Below, piece after piece: positions 7,828-15,938 of a stretch of DNA of 53,315 nt. Made by a program: the position numbers and the translations under genes. Numbering within the stretch: the first letter of the stretch is position 1; every line of letters begins with the position of its first letter. Where the stretch lies: the NCBI GenBank assembly GCA_945893075.1, contig CAMDDX010000008.1, positions 1 through 53,315 of the forward strand, written 5' to 3'. Below the pieces are notes generated by a model. It was not told where the DNA came from. It made no database searches and saw only the letters and a program-made list of their open reading frames with translations. The stretch is from Planctomyces sp. SH-PL62 (GTDB lineage Bacteria > Planctomycetota > Planctomycetia > Planctomycetales > Planctomycetaceae).

Positions 7828-9075
7828 ATGCGAGACGTCGTGACGCTGTTGCTTGCGGGCGGTAAGGGAGAGCGGTTGCAGCCGCTGACTCGTGATCGAG
7901 CGAAGCCGGCTGTGCCGTTCGGCGGTTGTTATCGCATCATTGATTTCACGCTCTCGAACTGCGTCAACAGTGGGCTGAGGCGGATTCTGGTGCTGACGCA
8001 ATACAAAGCGGCCAGCCTCGACCGGCACATCAATCTGGCCTGGCGATTCCTCTGCCGGGAACTCGACGAGTTCATCGACATCCTGCCGCCGCAGCAGCGC
8101 ATCGGCGAGGAGTGGTACACCGGCACCGCGAACGCCGTCTATCAAAACATCTACTCGATTGAGAAGGCGCGGTCGAAGCAGGTGCTGATCCTCTCCGGCG
8201 ATCACATCTACAAGATGGATTATTCGGAGATGCTCCGCGACCACATCGAATCGGGGGCGGACTTGACCATCGGCAGCCTGCCGGTCGAGTTGAAGGACGG
8301 GAATCAGTTCGGCGTCATGCAGATTGACGACACACGCCGCATCATCAACTTTCGCGAGAAGCCCGCCGATCCCGACCCGATCCCCGGCGATCCGGGACGC
8401 TGTCTGGCCTCGATGGGCATTTACGTTTTCAACACGAAGTTTCTGTTCGAGCAACTCTGCAACGACGCGACGAATACCAGCAGCGCCCACGACTTCGGCA
8501 AGAACATCATTCCGCAGGTCGTGCAGACTCATAACGTCCGAGCGTTTCCCTTCCGCGATCGGGATACGAATCAGGCCCAATACTGGCGAGACGTTGGCAC
8601 GCTCGAGGCACTCTATGAAGCCAATATGGATTTGGTGGCGGTCCAGCCTCCGTTCAATCTGTATGACATGTCTTGGCCGATCCGGACGTATCACCCTCCG
8701 TTGCCGCCGCCGAAGTTTGTGTTTGCGGATCTGCGTGAAGGCCACTCGCGTGCCGGCTTCGCGCTCGACAGTCTGGTGGGGCAGGGGGGCATCATCTCCG
8801 GCGGCCGGGTTGAGCGTTCGATCCTGTCGCCGAACGTGCGGGTCAACAGTTGGGCCGACGTGCGCGAGTCCATCCTGCTGAGCAACGTGACCATCGGCCG
8901 CCACGCCCGCATCCGTCGAGCGATCATCGACAAAGGTGTGCAAATCCCGGAAGGCATGGAAGTCGGCTTCGATCTGGAAGCTGACCGCCGGCGCGGATTC
9001 ACCGTGACCGATTCAGGACTCGTGGTCATCGCCAAGGCGGATGCTTCCACAGTGGTGGAGCGAGACCTGGATTGA
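7828..9075 (+). CDS. glgC: Glucose-1-phosphate adenylyltransferase
   Basis: Makes ADP-glucose from glucose-1-phosphate and ATP, the first committed step of glycogen synthesis. 415 residues. The nucleotidyltransferase motif 'LLAGGKGERLQPLTRDRAKP' starts at about residue 7, 'GTANAVYQNIYSI' at ~105 and the metal-site 'SGDHIYKMDY' at ~125; the C-terminal third (from ~290) is the left-handed beta-helix with hexapeptide-like repeats (SILSPNVRV, SILLSNVTIGRHARI). The ATG at 7828 has GGAAAGAGG upstream and matches the usual start; longer frames read through hairpins. It is monocistronic, divergent from trxB and followed by a GTAG-headed hairpin. glgB is far away at 49703. Confidence 0.96.
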   Translation: MRDVVTLLLAGGKGERLQPLTRDRAKPAVPFGGCYRIIDFTLSNCVNSGLRRILVLTQYKAASLDRHINLAWRFLCRELDEFIDILPPQQRIGEEWYTGTANAVYQNIYSIEKARSKQVLILSGDHIYKMDYSEMLRDHIESGADLTIGSLPVELKDGNQFGVMQIDDTRRIINFREKPADPDPIPGDPGRCLASMGIYVFNTKFLFEQLCNDATNTSSAHDFGKNIIPQVVQTHNVRAFPFRDRDTNQAQYWRDVGTLEALYEANMDLVAVQPPFNLYDMSWPIRTYHPPLPPPKFVFADLREGHSRAGFALDSLVGQGGIISGGRVERSILSPNVRVNSWADVRESILLSNVTIGRHARIRRAIIDKGVQIPEGMEVGFDLEADRRRGFTVTDSGLVVIAKADASTVVERDLD

Positions 9076-9082
9076 GCAACTC

Positions 9083-9146
9083 GTAGCACAGGCGGCTCGC
9101 CTGTGTTGGTTCTCCGAGGAAGTCACAGGCGAGCCGTCTGTGCTAC
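9083..9146. repeat. REPIN-like element, GTAG...CTAC
   Basis: GTAG head, hairpin arm CACAGGCGGCTCGCCTGTG, an 18-base spacer, inverted arm CACAGGCGAGCCGTCTGTG, then CTAC. It starts 8 bases after the glgC stop and may also serve as a transcription end. Same arm core as 45615-45666. Confidence 0.85.
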
Positions 9147-9160
9147 GGGCGAAAAGAAAA

Positions 9161-9216
9161 ATCCCGGAAGCAGCTGGTCCCAGGGGGGCGAAGGACTCTG
9201 GCTACTTCCGGGAGGC
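9161..9216. terminator. Possible hairpin downstream of glgC
   Basis: TCCCGGAAG near 9162 pairs with CTTCCGGGA near 9207, with an imperfect, looped middle. There is no clean T-run, so a rho-independent terminator is only a possibility; it may be one more dispersed hairpin. Confidence 0.3.
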
Positions 9217-9369
9217 GATTGCGAATTGTGTTTTCGTTTGTCTTCAACGTGTTGAATTTGATTCAGTGCGTTGAAGGCGGACGGACAATATGAGTTCTCA
9301 AAAAGTGGGTCAACACGAATTTCTCAGTTTCCAACAATCAATTTCAGAAGCTCATTCGAGAGGCAAAAA

Positions 9370-10368
9370 ATGCCGCTGCAACAGGACTCCGCTCAACGAT
9401 TTGGTGAGTTGTTGTGTGTGGAATCCGGCGAGGCTTGGATCCTTTCTGAATCGACCGCAAGCCTGAGCGAAACAGGTCGAACGGCCGCCCTCGCGGCGTT
9501 ACGACAACACGCGGATTCGGCGGTGGTGATCGTGGTACAGCGTGGCGAGTTGCTGGCGAATGTCTTTGCGGAAACGTGGGCGGCTTTGCCGCAGCGATTG
9601 GCTTCGTTGGCGATCTGTCCGCCGCTCGCGACTTGTTTGGTCGTCCGGCCCACGGATGCGCTGCGTCGTGCGGTGCAGGTGGCTGGCGACACGAATCATT
9701 CCGCGTTGTGGCGCTGTTTGGTGGAGTTCGCCAAGAGAGGCTCGCGCATCGAACTGCAAGTCGGGTCGGACGAACGGATGCTGGTGGTGTTGGACACCTC
9801 GCCGGCCGTCGCGAACGATGAGGGTTGGTTGCCGGAGTTACTGTCGTCTCCGCCGCGCCGCGAATTGGACTGGCTGTTTGCCGAGCTGCGTCTCGTTCGG
9901 CTGAGCGATTTGTGCGGCCACGCGATTTCCTCCGCAGACGCGACTGCGGTGCTCGCAGGTCTGTGGCTGTTGCATGGCGAAAGCGACGCCAGTCACCGGC
10001 AATCGCAGTCGATCGAGGACGAGGGGCGACATCGTTGCGGGAACTTTTGGCACGCGATCATGCACCGGCAGGAGCCGGACTATGGCAACTCGAAGTATTG
10101 GTTCCGCCGCGTCGGCCAGCCCGAATTCCATGCGGAGTTGGCTCGGCGAGCCGATGAGTTGATCGCAGCCGATGACTCGGATTCAGCGCGGCGTTGGCGA
10201 GTAAAACTTGGACTGCCTCGCGGCTGGGATTCGTTGGCGTTCGTCGATTGGTGCGAAGCCGCCGCTCGCGAGGCAGATATGCCGCAGACCGGATTGATCC
10301 GCCGCATTCAATTCATCGAGATGCACCTGCTGCTGCGAGCGTCCTACGCGGATGCGACGCGACCGTAG
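9370..10368 (+). CDS. Uncharacterised protein
   Basis: A 332-residue soluble protein without signal peptide. The most conserved-looking part is the C-terminal half, with 'GNFWHAIMHRQEPDYGNSKYW' elements around residues 240-265, a pattern I associate with an uncharacterised planctomycete family. Histidines and acidic residues there could form a site, but no fold is recognised. The ATG at 9370 follows GAGAGGC and gives a plausible start (MPLQQDS). The TAG stop at 10366-10368 is the TAG of a GTAG repeat head, and the last residues (TRP) are next to the element, so the original C-terminus may have been different. It is convergent with the sigma factor gene, only 42 bases apart. Confidence 0.75.
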   Translation: MPLQQDSAQRFGELLCVESGEAWILSESTASLSETGRTAALAALRQHADSAVVIVVQRGELLANVFAETWAALPQRLASLAICPPLATCLVVRPTDALRRAVQVAGDTNHSALWRCLVEFAKRGSRIELQVGSDERMLVVLDTSPAVANDEGWLPELLSSPPRRELDWLFAELRLVRLSDLCGHAISSADATAVLAGLWLLHGESDASHRQSQSIEDEGRHRCGNFWHAIMHRQEPDYGNSKYWFRRVGQPEFHAELARRADELIAADDSDSARRWRVKLGLPRGWDSLAFVDWCEAAAREADMPQTGLIRRIQFIEMHLLLRASYADATRP

Positions 10369-10414
10369 ACCGGACGCCTACGTCCGGTCGCTCGGACGTG
10401 GGCGTCCAAGCTAC
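10365..10414. repeat. REPIN-like element supplying both convergent stop codons
   Basis: GTAG head, hairpin ACCGGACGCCTACGTCCGGT, short spacer, shorter arm GGACGTGGGCGTCC, then CTAC. The forward gene stops on the TAG of the left head (10366-10368) and the reverse gene stops on the TAG read from the right CTAC (10413-10411). The element fills the entire intergenic gap. Confidence 0.85.
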
Positions 10415-11004
10415 AAATCTTCTTCGTTCTTCAGCAGCCGCTTCAGCTTCTCACGCAGTTCCGCGCGGCCGCGGTGGATGCGGCTGCGAACCGTGCCGAT
10501 CGGGCACTTCAGCAACTCGGCGATCTCTTCGTATTTCATCTCTTCCATCTCGGCCATGACCAGCGGGATGCGGAACTCTTCCGTCATTTGCGAGAGCGCT
10601 TCGCGGACGAGACGTTGCCGCTCGGCTTGTTCGAGCGGCTGTTCCGGACTCGTGTCGCCGCGCTGGTCGGTCGGTTCGAGGCCGATGCGTTCCTTCGCCG
10701 CTTCGATGGATGCTCCCAGCGAGCGGTTCTTGCGGCGAAAGTTGACCGCCGCGTTCATCGCGATGCGGAACAGCCAGGAATAGAACTGCGAGTCGCCGCG
10801 AAACGTCGCCAGCTTTTGAAACGCCAGTACGAACGCATCTTGAGCGACATCCTTCGCGTCTTCCGCCGAACCGAGCATGTGGGTCAGCGCGCCGAACAGT
10901 CGGTTCTGATACTTCGCCACCAATTCGCCAAACGCAGAGGTATCGCGTGCCAGAGCGGCGGCGATCAATTCCTGGTCACTACGTTCGGCCTGAGGTTCGT
11001 CCAA
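10411..11004 (-). CDS. ECF RNA polymerase sigma factor
   Basis: About 197 residues with sigma-70 region 2 ('DTSAFGELVAKYQNRLFGAL', then 'AEDAKDVAQDAFVLAFQKL' and 'SWLFRIAMNAAVNFRRK') and region 4 ('MTEEFRIPLVMAEMEEMKYEEIAELLKCPIGTVRSRIHRGR', split helices). It should direct RNA polymerase to its own promoter set. No ATG occurs at the expected place; a TTG at 11004 (LDEPQAERSDQEL) is my best guess, but the frame stays open upstream through an AT-rich repeat (11029-11050) into the lgt region, so the start is uncertain. lgt lies about 100 bases upstream on the same strand. The stop codon comes from the repeat at 10365-10414. No anti-sigma gene is adjacent. Confidence 0.88.
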   Translation of the reverse strand: MDEPQAERSDQELIAAALARDTSAFGELVAKYQNRLFGALTHMLGSAEDAKDVAQDAFVLAFQKLATFRGDSQFYSWLFRIAMNAAVNFRRKNRSLGASIEAAKERIGLEPTDQRGDTSPEQPLEQAERQRLVREALSQMTEEFRIPLVMAEMEEMKYEEIAELLKCPIGTVRSRIHRGRAELREKLKRLLKNEEDL

Positions 11005-11102
11005 GATGAGCGCTGCGTCCTGCTGGCGAATTTTGAGATTTGAGATTTCGACAGGAGCAGGATGTCGTTTCGACGGTCGCTGTTCAACCCGGCGCGACCC
11101 CT

Positions 11103-12140
11103 TCACGTGGTGCTGGTCGAGCGTTTCAGCAGCGGTGCTCGCAGAGTCGCCAGGGCGATCCCGCCCGCCAGCATCGTCAGGCTGATCCATTGCGCGCTGG
11201 TGAGAAGCGATCCGAACATCCCCATCTCGTCCCCGCGAAGACGCTCGATGAAGAACCGAGTGATTGGATACGTCAACAGAGCCAATGTGATGACCGATCC
11301 GTCGCGTGCTCGGATCGGGTAGTACGCCAGCGTCAGCCAGCACAGCAGCACGCCGTCGATGACGCTGTAAAGCTGAGTCGGATGAATCGGCAGGCTGACC
11401 TTCGCGTCGGCTGGCAAGAAGCCGCGGTCCATCTGGGACTTGAACACCATGCTGACTTCGGGGAACTCGACCGCCCAGGGGAGGTCGCACCGGTCGCCGA
11501 AACAGCAGCCGTACAAGAAGCAGCCGAACCGGCCAAACGCCATGCCCAGAAAGACCGAGGGGACGATTAGGTCTCCCAGCTTCCACGCATCGAGTTTCCG
11601 CGAGCGGCAGAACCACCAGAACACGACCGCGTTCGCGATCAGTCCGCCGAAAAAGACCAAACCGCCGTCGGGCAGCCAGATGGCGGCGGTCAGATAAGCC
11701 TGTGCGGTCTGACATTGAGCGAAGACTCGGTCGCCGTGCTGAATCAAATAGTACAGCCGTGCTCCGCCGACCCCGCCGACCAGGAACAAGAACGTCAAAT
11801 CCCAAATCGTCTCCAGCGGAAACCCCGCACGAGTCGCCCGGTGGCTGGCGAGCATCGTGGCAAACACGAAGCCCAGGCACATCATCATTCCGTAGCCGAA
11901 CACCGGAATCGAACTGCTCACTCTCGGAGCCAACACGATCGCCAGGCCAACCGCGCCGTAAGTCACCAAGTCGCCAACTGCGGGAGGTCCGCTGTTACTG
12001 CGTCGTGTCCGGAACCAGACGAACAAGCCGACAGCCAGCCACACGCCCAAGAGCAGTCCGAAACCAAACACCGGCACCTGACCGAGCGGCCCCAAGTCGA
12101 GCGATCCATCCAGCGGGATGCGGAACAAAATCGGCCGCAT
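11103..12140 (-). CDS. lgt: Prolipoprotein diacylglyceryl transferase
   Basis: Transfers diacylglycerol from phosphatidylglycerol to the cysteine of prolipoproteins, the first step of lipoprotein maturation in the inner membrane. 345 residues with about seven membrane segments. Family signatures present: 'LVGGVGGARLYYLI' (the essential arginine region), 'PDGGLVFFGGLI', the Lgt motif as 'GRFGCFLYGCCFG', then 'HPTQLYS' and the late 'RFFIERLRGDE'. In the classical motif GRxGNFxNG the asparagines are conserved; here both are replaced. The start at 12140 is followed by a short hydrophilic stretch and the first membrane helix. Between it and panC (same strand, upstream) sits a 66-bp repeat. Confidence 0.93.
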   Translation of the reverse strand: MRPILFRIPLDGSLDLGPLGQVPVFGFGLLLGVWLAVGLFVWFRTRRSNSGPPAVGDLVTYGAVGLAIVLAPRVSSSIPVFGYGMMMCLGFVFATMLASHRATRAGFPLETIWDLTFLFLVGGVGGARLYYLIQHGDRVFAQCQTAQAYLTAAIWLPDGGLVFFGGLIANAVVFWWFCRSRKLDAWKLGDLIVPSVFLGMAFGRFGCFLYGCCFGDRCDLPWAVEFPEVSMVFKSQMDRGFLPADAKVSLPIHPTQLYSVIDGVLLCWLTLAYYPIRARDGSVITLALLTYPITRFFIERLRGDEMGMFGSLLTSAQWISLTMLAGGIALATLRAPLLKRSTSTT

Positions 12141-12150
12141 GACATTTCCT

Positions 12151-12216
12151 GTAGCCGCGTTTCGCCAGAACGCGGGTGATCCGCGTGAGACCCGCGTTCT
12201 GGCGAAACGCGGCTAC
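12151..12216. repeat. REPIN-like element, GTAG...CTAC, at the panC stop
   Basis: 66 bp: GTAG, an arm with stem CCGCGTT/AACGCGG, a 16-base spacer, the inverted arm, then CTAC. The panC stop codon TAG (12215-12213) is read from the terminal CTAC. Same arm family as 14660-14724 and 47739-47803. Confidence 0.9.
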
Positions 12217-13061
12217 GAAAAGGGAATCAACAGGTTGTCGATCAGCCGTGTCGGCCCGACGCGAGCCGCGACCAGCGCGACCATACGCGGTTGCGGAACG
12301 GTCAACTCGGCCAACGAATCGGGATCGGCAATCGTCGCGTAATCGACGGCGATGCCCGGAGTCTGTTCCATTTCCGCTCGCATGGCCAGACGAATTGCGT
12401 CGAGGTTTTGCTCGCCCGATTTCACTTTGTCGCGAGCCAAACTCAACGCTCGATACAACGACAATCCGGAGGCCCGCTCGGTTGGACTGAGGTAAGCGTT
12501 GCGGCTGCTCAAAGCCAAACCGTCGGGATCGCGCACTGTCGGGCAGGTGACGATTTCGGTCGGGATGTCGAGGTCGCGGCACATATGGCGGATGATCGCC
12601 TGCTGCTGAAAATCCTTCTGACCGAAGTACGCCTTGTCCGGCTGCGTGAGGTTCAGAAGTTTGGTCACAATGGTCGTCACGCCGCGGAAGTGCCACGGCC
12701 GCACGGCACCCTCGAAGCTGGCCGTCAGACCTTCGACATGGACGAAGGTCGCGAATTCCGGCGGGTACATCGCAGCGGTGTCGGGTCGAAACAGCAGATC
12801 GACTCCCGCCGCGCGACACTTGTCGCGATCCGCCTCAAACGGCCGAGGATACTTTTGGAGATCTTCCCGCGGTCCGAACTGCGTCGGATTGACGAACAGC
12901 GTGGCGATGACGAAATCGCATTCTTGGCGAGCCGCGTCCATCAAACTGGTATGCCCCGCGTGCAATGCCCCCATCGTCGGCACGCAGCCAATCCGTTGGC
13001 CATTATGTCTGGCGGTCGCCACGCTGCGGCGAAGCTCGGCAAAATCGGCGGTGATCAACAT
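12213..13061 (-). CDS. panC: Pantothenate synthetase
   Basis: Joins pantoate and beta-alanine with ATP to make pantothenate (vitamin B5, coenzyme A route). 282 residues, normal for the family. ATP-binding 'PTMGALHAGHTSLM' (about residues 27-40, HxGH), 'FVNPTQFGPREDLQKYPR' (about 58-75), 'YFGQKDFQQ' (about 146-154, with K and Q for pantoate/ATP), and 'LALSSRNAYLS' (about 185-195) are all intact. The ATG at 13061 (MLITADF) is chosen over a longer frame without family similarity. The amber stop comes from a repeat head. No panB or panD is visible in the window. Confidence 0.96.
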   Translation of the reverse strand: MLITADFAELRRSVATARHNGQRIGCVPTMGALHAGHTSLMDAARQECDFVIATLFVNPTQFGPREDLQKYPRPFEADRDKCRAAGVDLLFRPDTAAMYPPEFATFVHVEGLTASFEGAVRPWHFRGVTTIVTKLLNLTQPDKAYFGQKDFQQQAIIRHMCRDLDIPTEIVTCPTVRDPDGLALSSRNAYLSPTERASGLSLYRALSLARDKVKSGEQNLDAIRLAMRAEMEQTPGIAVDYATIADPDSLAELTVPQPRMVALVAARVGPTRLIDNLLIPFS

Positions 13062-13224
13062 CGAACGCGGCAAAGAATTGGCGGACACGCAGTGGGACTC
13101 CCCAAGATGGAACACCTGACCCCGGCTCACCCGGCTCGCGGATTCTATTGACGTTGCAAACTGCCGAAAGGCCCGCGACGCTGGTGTTCGACATCGGGGC
13201 GTTTACATCGAGGAGTTTCACCGA

Positions 13225-14646
13225 ATGACAAGCCACGCAACTCAAGCTGACGCTGCGTGCGGAAAGAGCCGCTGGCAGGCTTGGCGAATCCTGATTCTGC
13301 TCTTGGCCGGAGCGGGGCTTCTCGCGTCCCCGGATTTTGTGTTGGCTCAAACGGCTTCCAAATCAAAGAGCAAGAAGTCCGATGCCCCTCAGCCGGCTGG
13401 GCCGCGAGACTACAGTTCGGCGAATTTTCTGGTGCATACCGATCTGCCCGAAGCCGAAGCCAACGATCTGCTCAAGCGGTTGGAGACCATGCTGACGTTG
13501 ATCTCGAAGTATTGGGGACGACCGAACAAGCAAACCATCGAGATGTTCGTGGTCCGCGATCTGGCAGTCTGGCCGCCGAATTCCTTGGACCCGGTCGGAC
13601 GAGAGATGATCCAGCAGAAGGCGGGGATCACCATGAGTACCGGCACGGTCAATCGCCAGACGGGAAAACTGTTGGCCGCGAAGGCTCGCGTTTATGCCAT
13701 CGCCGATCGAGGCGTGCCGCAGCACGAAGCGGTCCATGCCTACTGTCATCAAATGTTTGGCCATGCCGGGCCAACGTGGTATGCGGAAGGCATGGCCGAG
13801 ATGGGGCATTGCTGGCGCGACGGCGAATCGCGCGTGCATTGCCTGCCCATCGTCGTGAAATACCTGCGCGGCTCCGAGCCGAAGCCGCTGTTAGCGATCG
13901 TGAATAGCCGCGATCAAACCGGCGACTCGTGGCAGAACTACACATGGCGTTGGGCGCTCTGTCATCTGCTGGCGAACAATCCGAATTACTACGACCGCTT
14001 CCGCCCCTTGGGACTGGGCATCTTGGCCGATCAACCCGACGCGACGTTCGAGCGAGTTTACGGCTCAATGTCGAAGGAGATCGCCTTTGAGTATTTGTTT
14101 TTTCTCCAGCACTTCGATCTCGGCTACGAAGTCACGCTGACTGCCTGGGATTGGAAGACCAAATTCCGACATGCGATGCCGAAGGCACCCATCGTCTGCA
14201 CGGTTGAAGCGAATCGAGGCTGGCAGGCATCGCGGGTGATCGTCAGGAAAGGGGAGGAGTTTGAAGTCTCCGCCGAAGGGAGTTGGACTCTGTCCGCCGA
14301 TAGCCCGGAGTTGTCTCCGTTCGGCGTGGAGTTGCCGAATCAGAAGCCGCCCGAAAAGCCAGCGCCCGCCAAGAAGACCGTAACCTCAAAGCGGAATCTC
14401 AAAACGGAAGCGCTCGAAGAATTGCCGAGCATCATCCGTGATGAGTCTCCGTTCAAATCAGGCCAGTTGGTCGGCGTGCTCTTCAACGACTACGAGTTGA
14501 GTGAACCGTTCGCGATCCCGGCCGACGGATCGTTCGTCGCTCCGGGCGAGGGACAACTTTTCCTGCGCTGCGAAGACGCTTGGAATCGACTGGCGGACAA
14601 CAAGGGCAAGGTCAGTTTGAAGTTCAAATTGAAGACGGACAATTAG
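13225..14646 (+). CDS. Secreted zincin with C-terminal PA-IL/LecA-like domain
   Basis: A 473-residue exported protein: a signal peptide at about 20-41 (hydrophobic stretch LILLLAGAGLLA, cut after VLAQ), a central gluzincin-type domain with 'HEAVHAYCHQM' (residues ~170-180, zinc ligands of HExxH) and a downstream 'WYAEGMAEMGH' supplying the third ligand glutamate, and a C-terminal region (about 325-473) with 'GSWTLSADSPE' and 'GEGQLFLRCEDAWNRLADN', which resembles the calcium-dependent galactose-binding PA-IL/LecA fold. A Lys/Pro-rich insertion (about 375-400) interrupts the lectin-like part. It could be a surface or extracellular peptidase that binds a glycan; the lectin call is by pattern. 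Confidence 0.75.
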   Translation: MTSHATQADAACGKSRWQAWRILILLLAGAGLLASPDFVLAQTASKSKSKKSDAPQPAGPRDYSSANFLVHTDLPEAEANDLLKRLETMLTLISKYWGRPNKQTIEMFVVRDLAVWPPNSLDPVGREMIQQKAGITMSTGTVNRQTGKLLAAKARVYAIADRGVPQHEAVHAYCHQMFGHAGPTWYAEGMAEMGHCWRDGESRVHCLPIVVKYLRGSEPKPLLAIVNSRDQTGDSWQNYTWRWALCHLLANNPNYYDRFRPLGLGILADQPDATFERVYGSMSKEIAFEYLFFLQHFDLGYEVTLTAWDWKTKFRHAMPKAPIVCTVEANRGWQASRVIVRKGEEFEVSAEGSWTLSADSPELSPFGVELPNQKPPEKPAPAKKTVTSKRNLKTEALEELPSIIRDESPFKSGQLVGVLFNDYELSEPFAIPADGSFVAPGEGQLFLRCEDAWNRLADNKGKVSLKFKLKTDN

Positions 14647-14659
14647 CGCGTCACCCCTC

Positions 14660-14724
14660 GTAGCCGCGTTTCGCCAGAACGCGGGCTTGGGTCTCATCCC
14701 CGCGTTCTGGCGAAACGCGGCTAC
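14660..14724. repeat. REPIN-like element, GTAG...CTAC
   Basis: 65 bp, same arm family as 12151-12216, lying between the metalloprotease stop (14646) and the polyprenyl synthase start (14738). Longer translations of the downstream gene begin inside it and are not real. Confidence 0.9.
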
Positions 14725-14737
14725 GAAAGATTGCCGA

Positions 14738-15826
14738 ATGTCTGACTCCGCAGGATCGTTGCAAGCGTCTTGGTCCGCCTGGAAGACGCAGGTCGAAGCA
14801 GCGTTGGCGAAGTGTCTCTCTGAGGAAAGTGGACTCGGCGGCGAATGTCCACCACGGCTGCGCGAGTCGATGTCGTACAGCCTGCTCGCCGGTGGCAAGC
14901 GTCTCCGGCCGGTGCTGGTGCTCATGGCGTGCGAGGCTTGCGGTGGTGATTCCGAGGCCGCGCTGCCGGCGGCGTGTGCGATCGAGATGATTCACACGTA
15001 CTCGCTGATTCACGACGACCTGCCGTCGATGGACGACGACGACTATCGGCGCGGACGCCTGACCAATCACAAAGTCTTCGGTGAAGCGCTGGCGATCCTG
15101 GCCGGCGATGCTCTGCTGACGCTGGCCTTCGAGGTGGTCGCTCGCGACGTGCGACCCTCTTCGGTGGCAGCCGCTTGCTGCGCGGACCTCGCCTTCGCGG
15201 CCGGAGCGTGCGGCATGGTCGGCGGACAAGTCGCGGATCTCGAAGCCGAATCCCTGGAGTGCGGTGTGACCCAGATGCTGGGTGCCCCAACACCGCCCTC
15301 CATTCAATCAGCCACACGCTCCGTTGATGTCGCCAGCGCCGTTTTTGGCGAGAACTCATCGGGGCCGTCGTCAGTCGTCACGACAGCGCGAGCCGCCAAC
15401 GAATACCAACCCCCGCAATCAAATGGAGGGCTGCGTCGAGCCGCAGCACTCCAGGATTTGGAAGCCATCCATCGCCGCAAGACGGGCCGGCTCATTCGTT
15501 CGGCACTGACGCTCGGCGGACGAATTGCTCAGGCCGATGTCGCGAAGCTCGGCACGCTGGACCATTACGGCACCTGCATCGGTCTGGCGTTTCAGATTGC
15601 CGACGATGTGCTCGACGTGACCGGAACGCAGGACAAGTTGGGCAAAGGGGTCGGCAAGGACGCGAGCCTCGGCAAGCTGACGTATCCGGGCCTGATCGGC
15701 TTGGACCGCAGCCGCCAGATGGCTCAAGAGTTGATCGACGAAGCATGCCTCGCGATCGCACCGTGGGGCGAGTGTGGCCAACGCTTGGAAGCGATGGCTC
15801 GATTCGTTCTCGAACGAGACCATTGA
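14738..15826 (+). CDS. Polyprenyl (farnesyl/geranylgeranyl) diphosphate synthase with in-frame repeat insertion
   Basis: Condenses isopentenyl diphosphate with allylic diphosphates (FPP/GGPP type), cytoplasmic. 362 residues, about 67 more than usual. The first aspartate-rich motif 'HDDLPSMDDDD' is at ~92-102, GGKRLRP at ~52-58, and the second motif 'QIADDVLD' at ~286-293; HRRKTG at ~245-250. Residues 173-239 do not resemble the family: they are encoded exactly by a 201-bp dispersed repeat (15254-15454) with inverted ends. The reading frame continues cleanly on both sides ('ADLEAES' | 'DLEAIHRRKTG'). All catalytic motifs are retained, so the enzyme may tolerate the extra loop. FPP versus GGPP specificity cannot be told from this. 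Confidence 0.92.
   Translation: MSDSAGSLQASWSAWKTQVEAALAKCLSEESGLGGECPPRLRESMSYSLLAGGKRLRPVLVLMACEACGGDSEAALPAACAIEMIHTYSLIHDDLPSMDDDDYRRGRLTNHKVFGEALAILAGDALLTLAFEVVARDVRPSSVAAACCADLAFAAGACGMVGGQVADLEAESLECGVTQMLGAPTPPSIQSATRSVDVASAVFGENSSGPSSVVTTARAANEYQPPQSNGGLRRAAALQDLEAIHRRKTGRLIRSALTLGGRIAQADVAKLGTLDHYGTCIGLAFQIADDVLDVTGTQDKLGKGVGKDASLGKLTYPGLIGLDRSRQMAQELIDEACLAIAPWGECGQRLEAMARFVLERDH
15254..15454. repeat. 201-bp GGAG-headed palindromic element inside the polyprenyl synthase
   Basis: Starts CTGGAGTGCGG and ends GCACTCCAG; inner arms GCCCTCCATTCAATC and CAATCAAATGGAGGGC pair. The length is 67 codons and the ends coincide with codon boundaries. Related copies lie in spacers at 33109-33290 and 37918-38078. 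The left arm carries a further small hairpin (GACCCAGATGCTGGGT) where other copies have a short loop, as if a second repeat had landed in it. Confidence 0.88.
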
Positions 15827-15836
15827 CGATCAACCT

Positions 15837-15936
15837 GGGGTCGGGTGTTCGGTTTTTCGGAATTGGCGGGAAGAGAGGTTGGATTGCAAATGACGCGTAC
15901 CTCCCGCCAATTTCGAAAAACCGAACACCCGACCCC
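15837..15936. repeat. 100-bp inverted repeat, 35-base arms
   Basis: Arms beginning GGGGTCGGGTGTTCGG and ending CCGAACACCCGACCCC match at 34 of 35 positions by eye, with a 30-base centre. It begins ten bases after the polyprenyl synthase stop and ends where the DUF4062 remnant begins, so it marks the break in that gene. Confidence 0.85.
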
Positions 15937-15938
15937 GC

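Noticed and set aside
7492-8943. 483-codon minus-strand frame
   Set aside because: It is antisense to glgC, which has all family motifs; the frame is open only because of GC-rich codon usage.
11005-11880. N-terminal extension of the sigma factor to 489 residues
   Set aside because: It overlaps lgt in another frame, where lgt has clear family motifs. Similarity to sigma factors begins only near residue 300 of the long frame.
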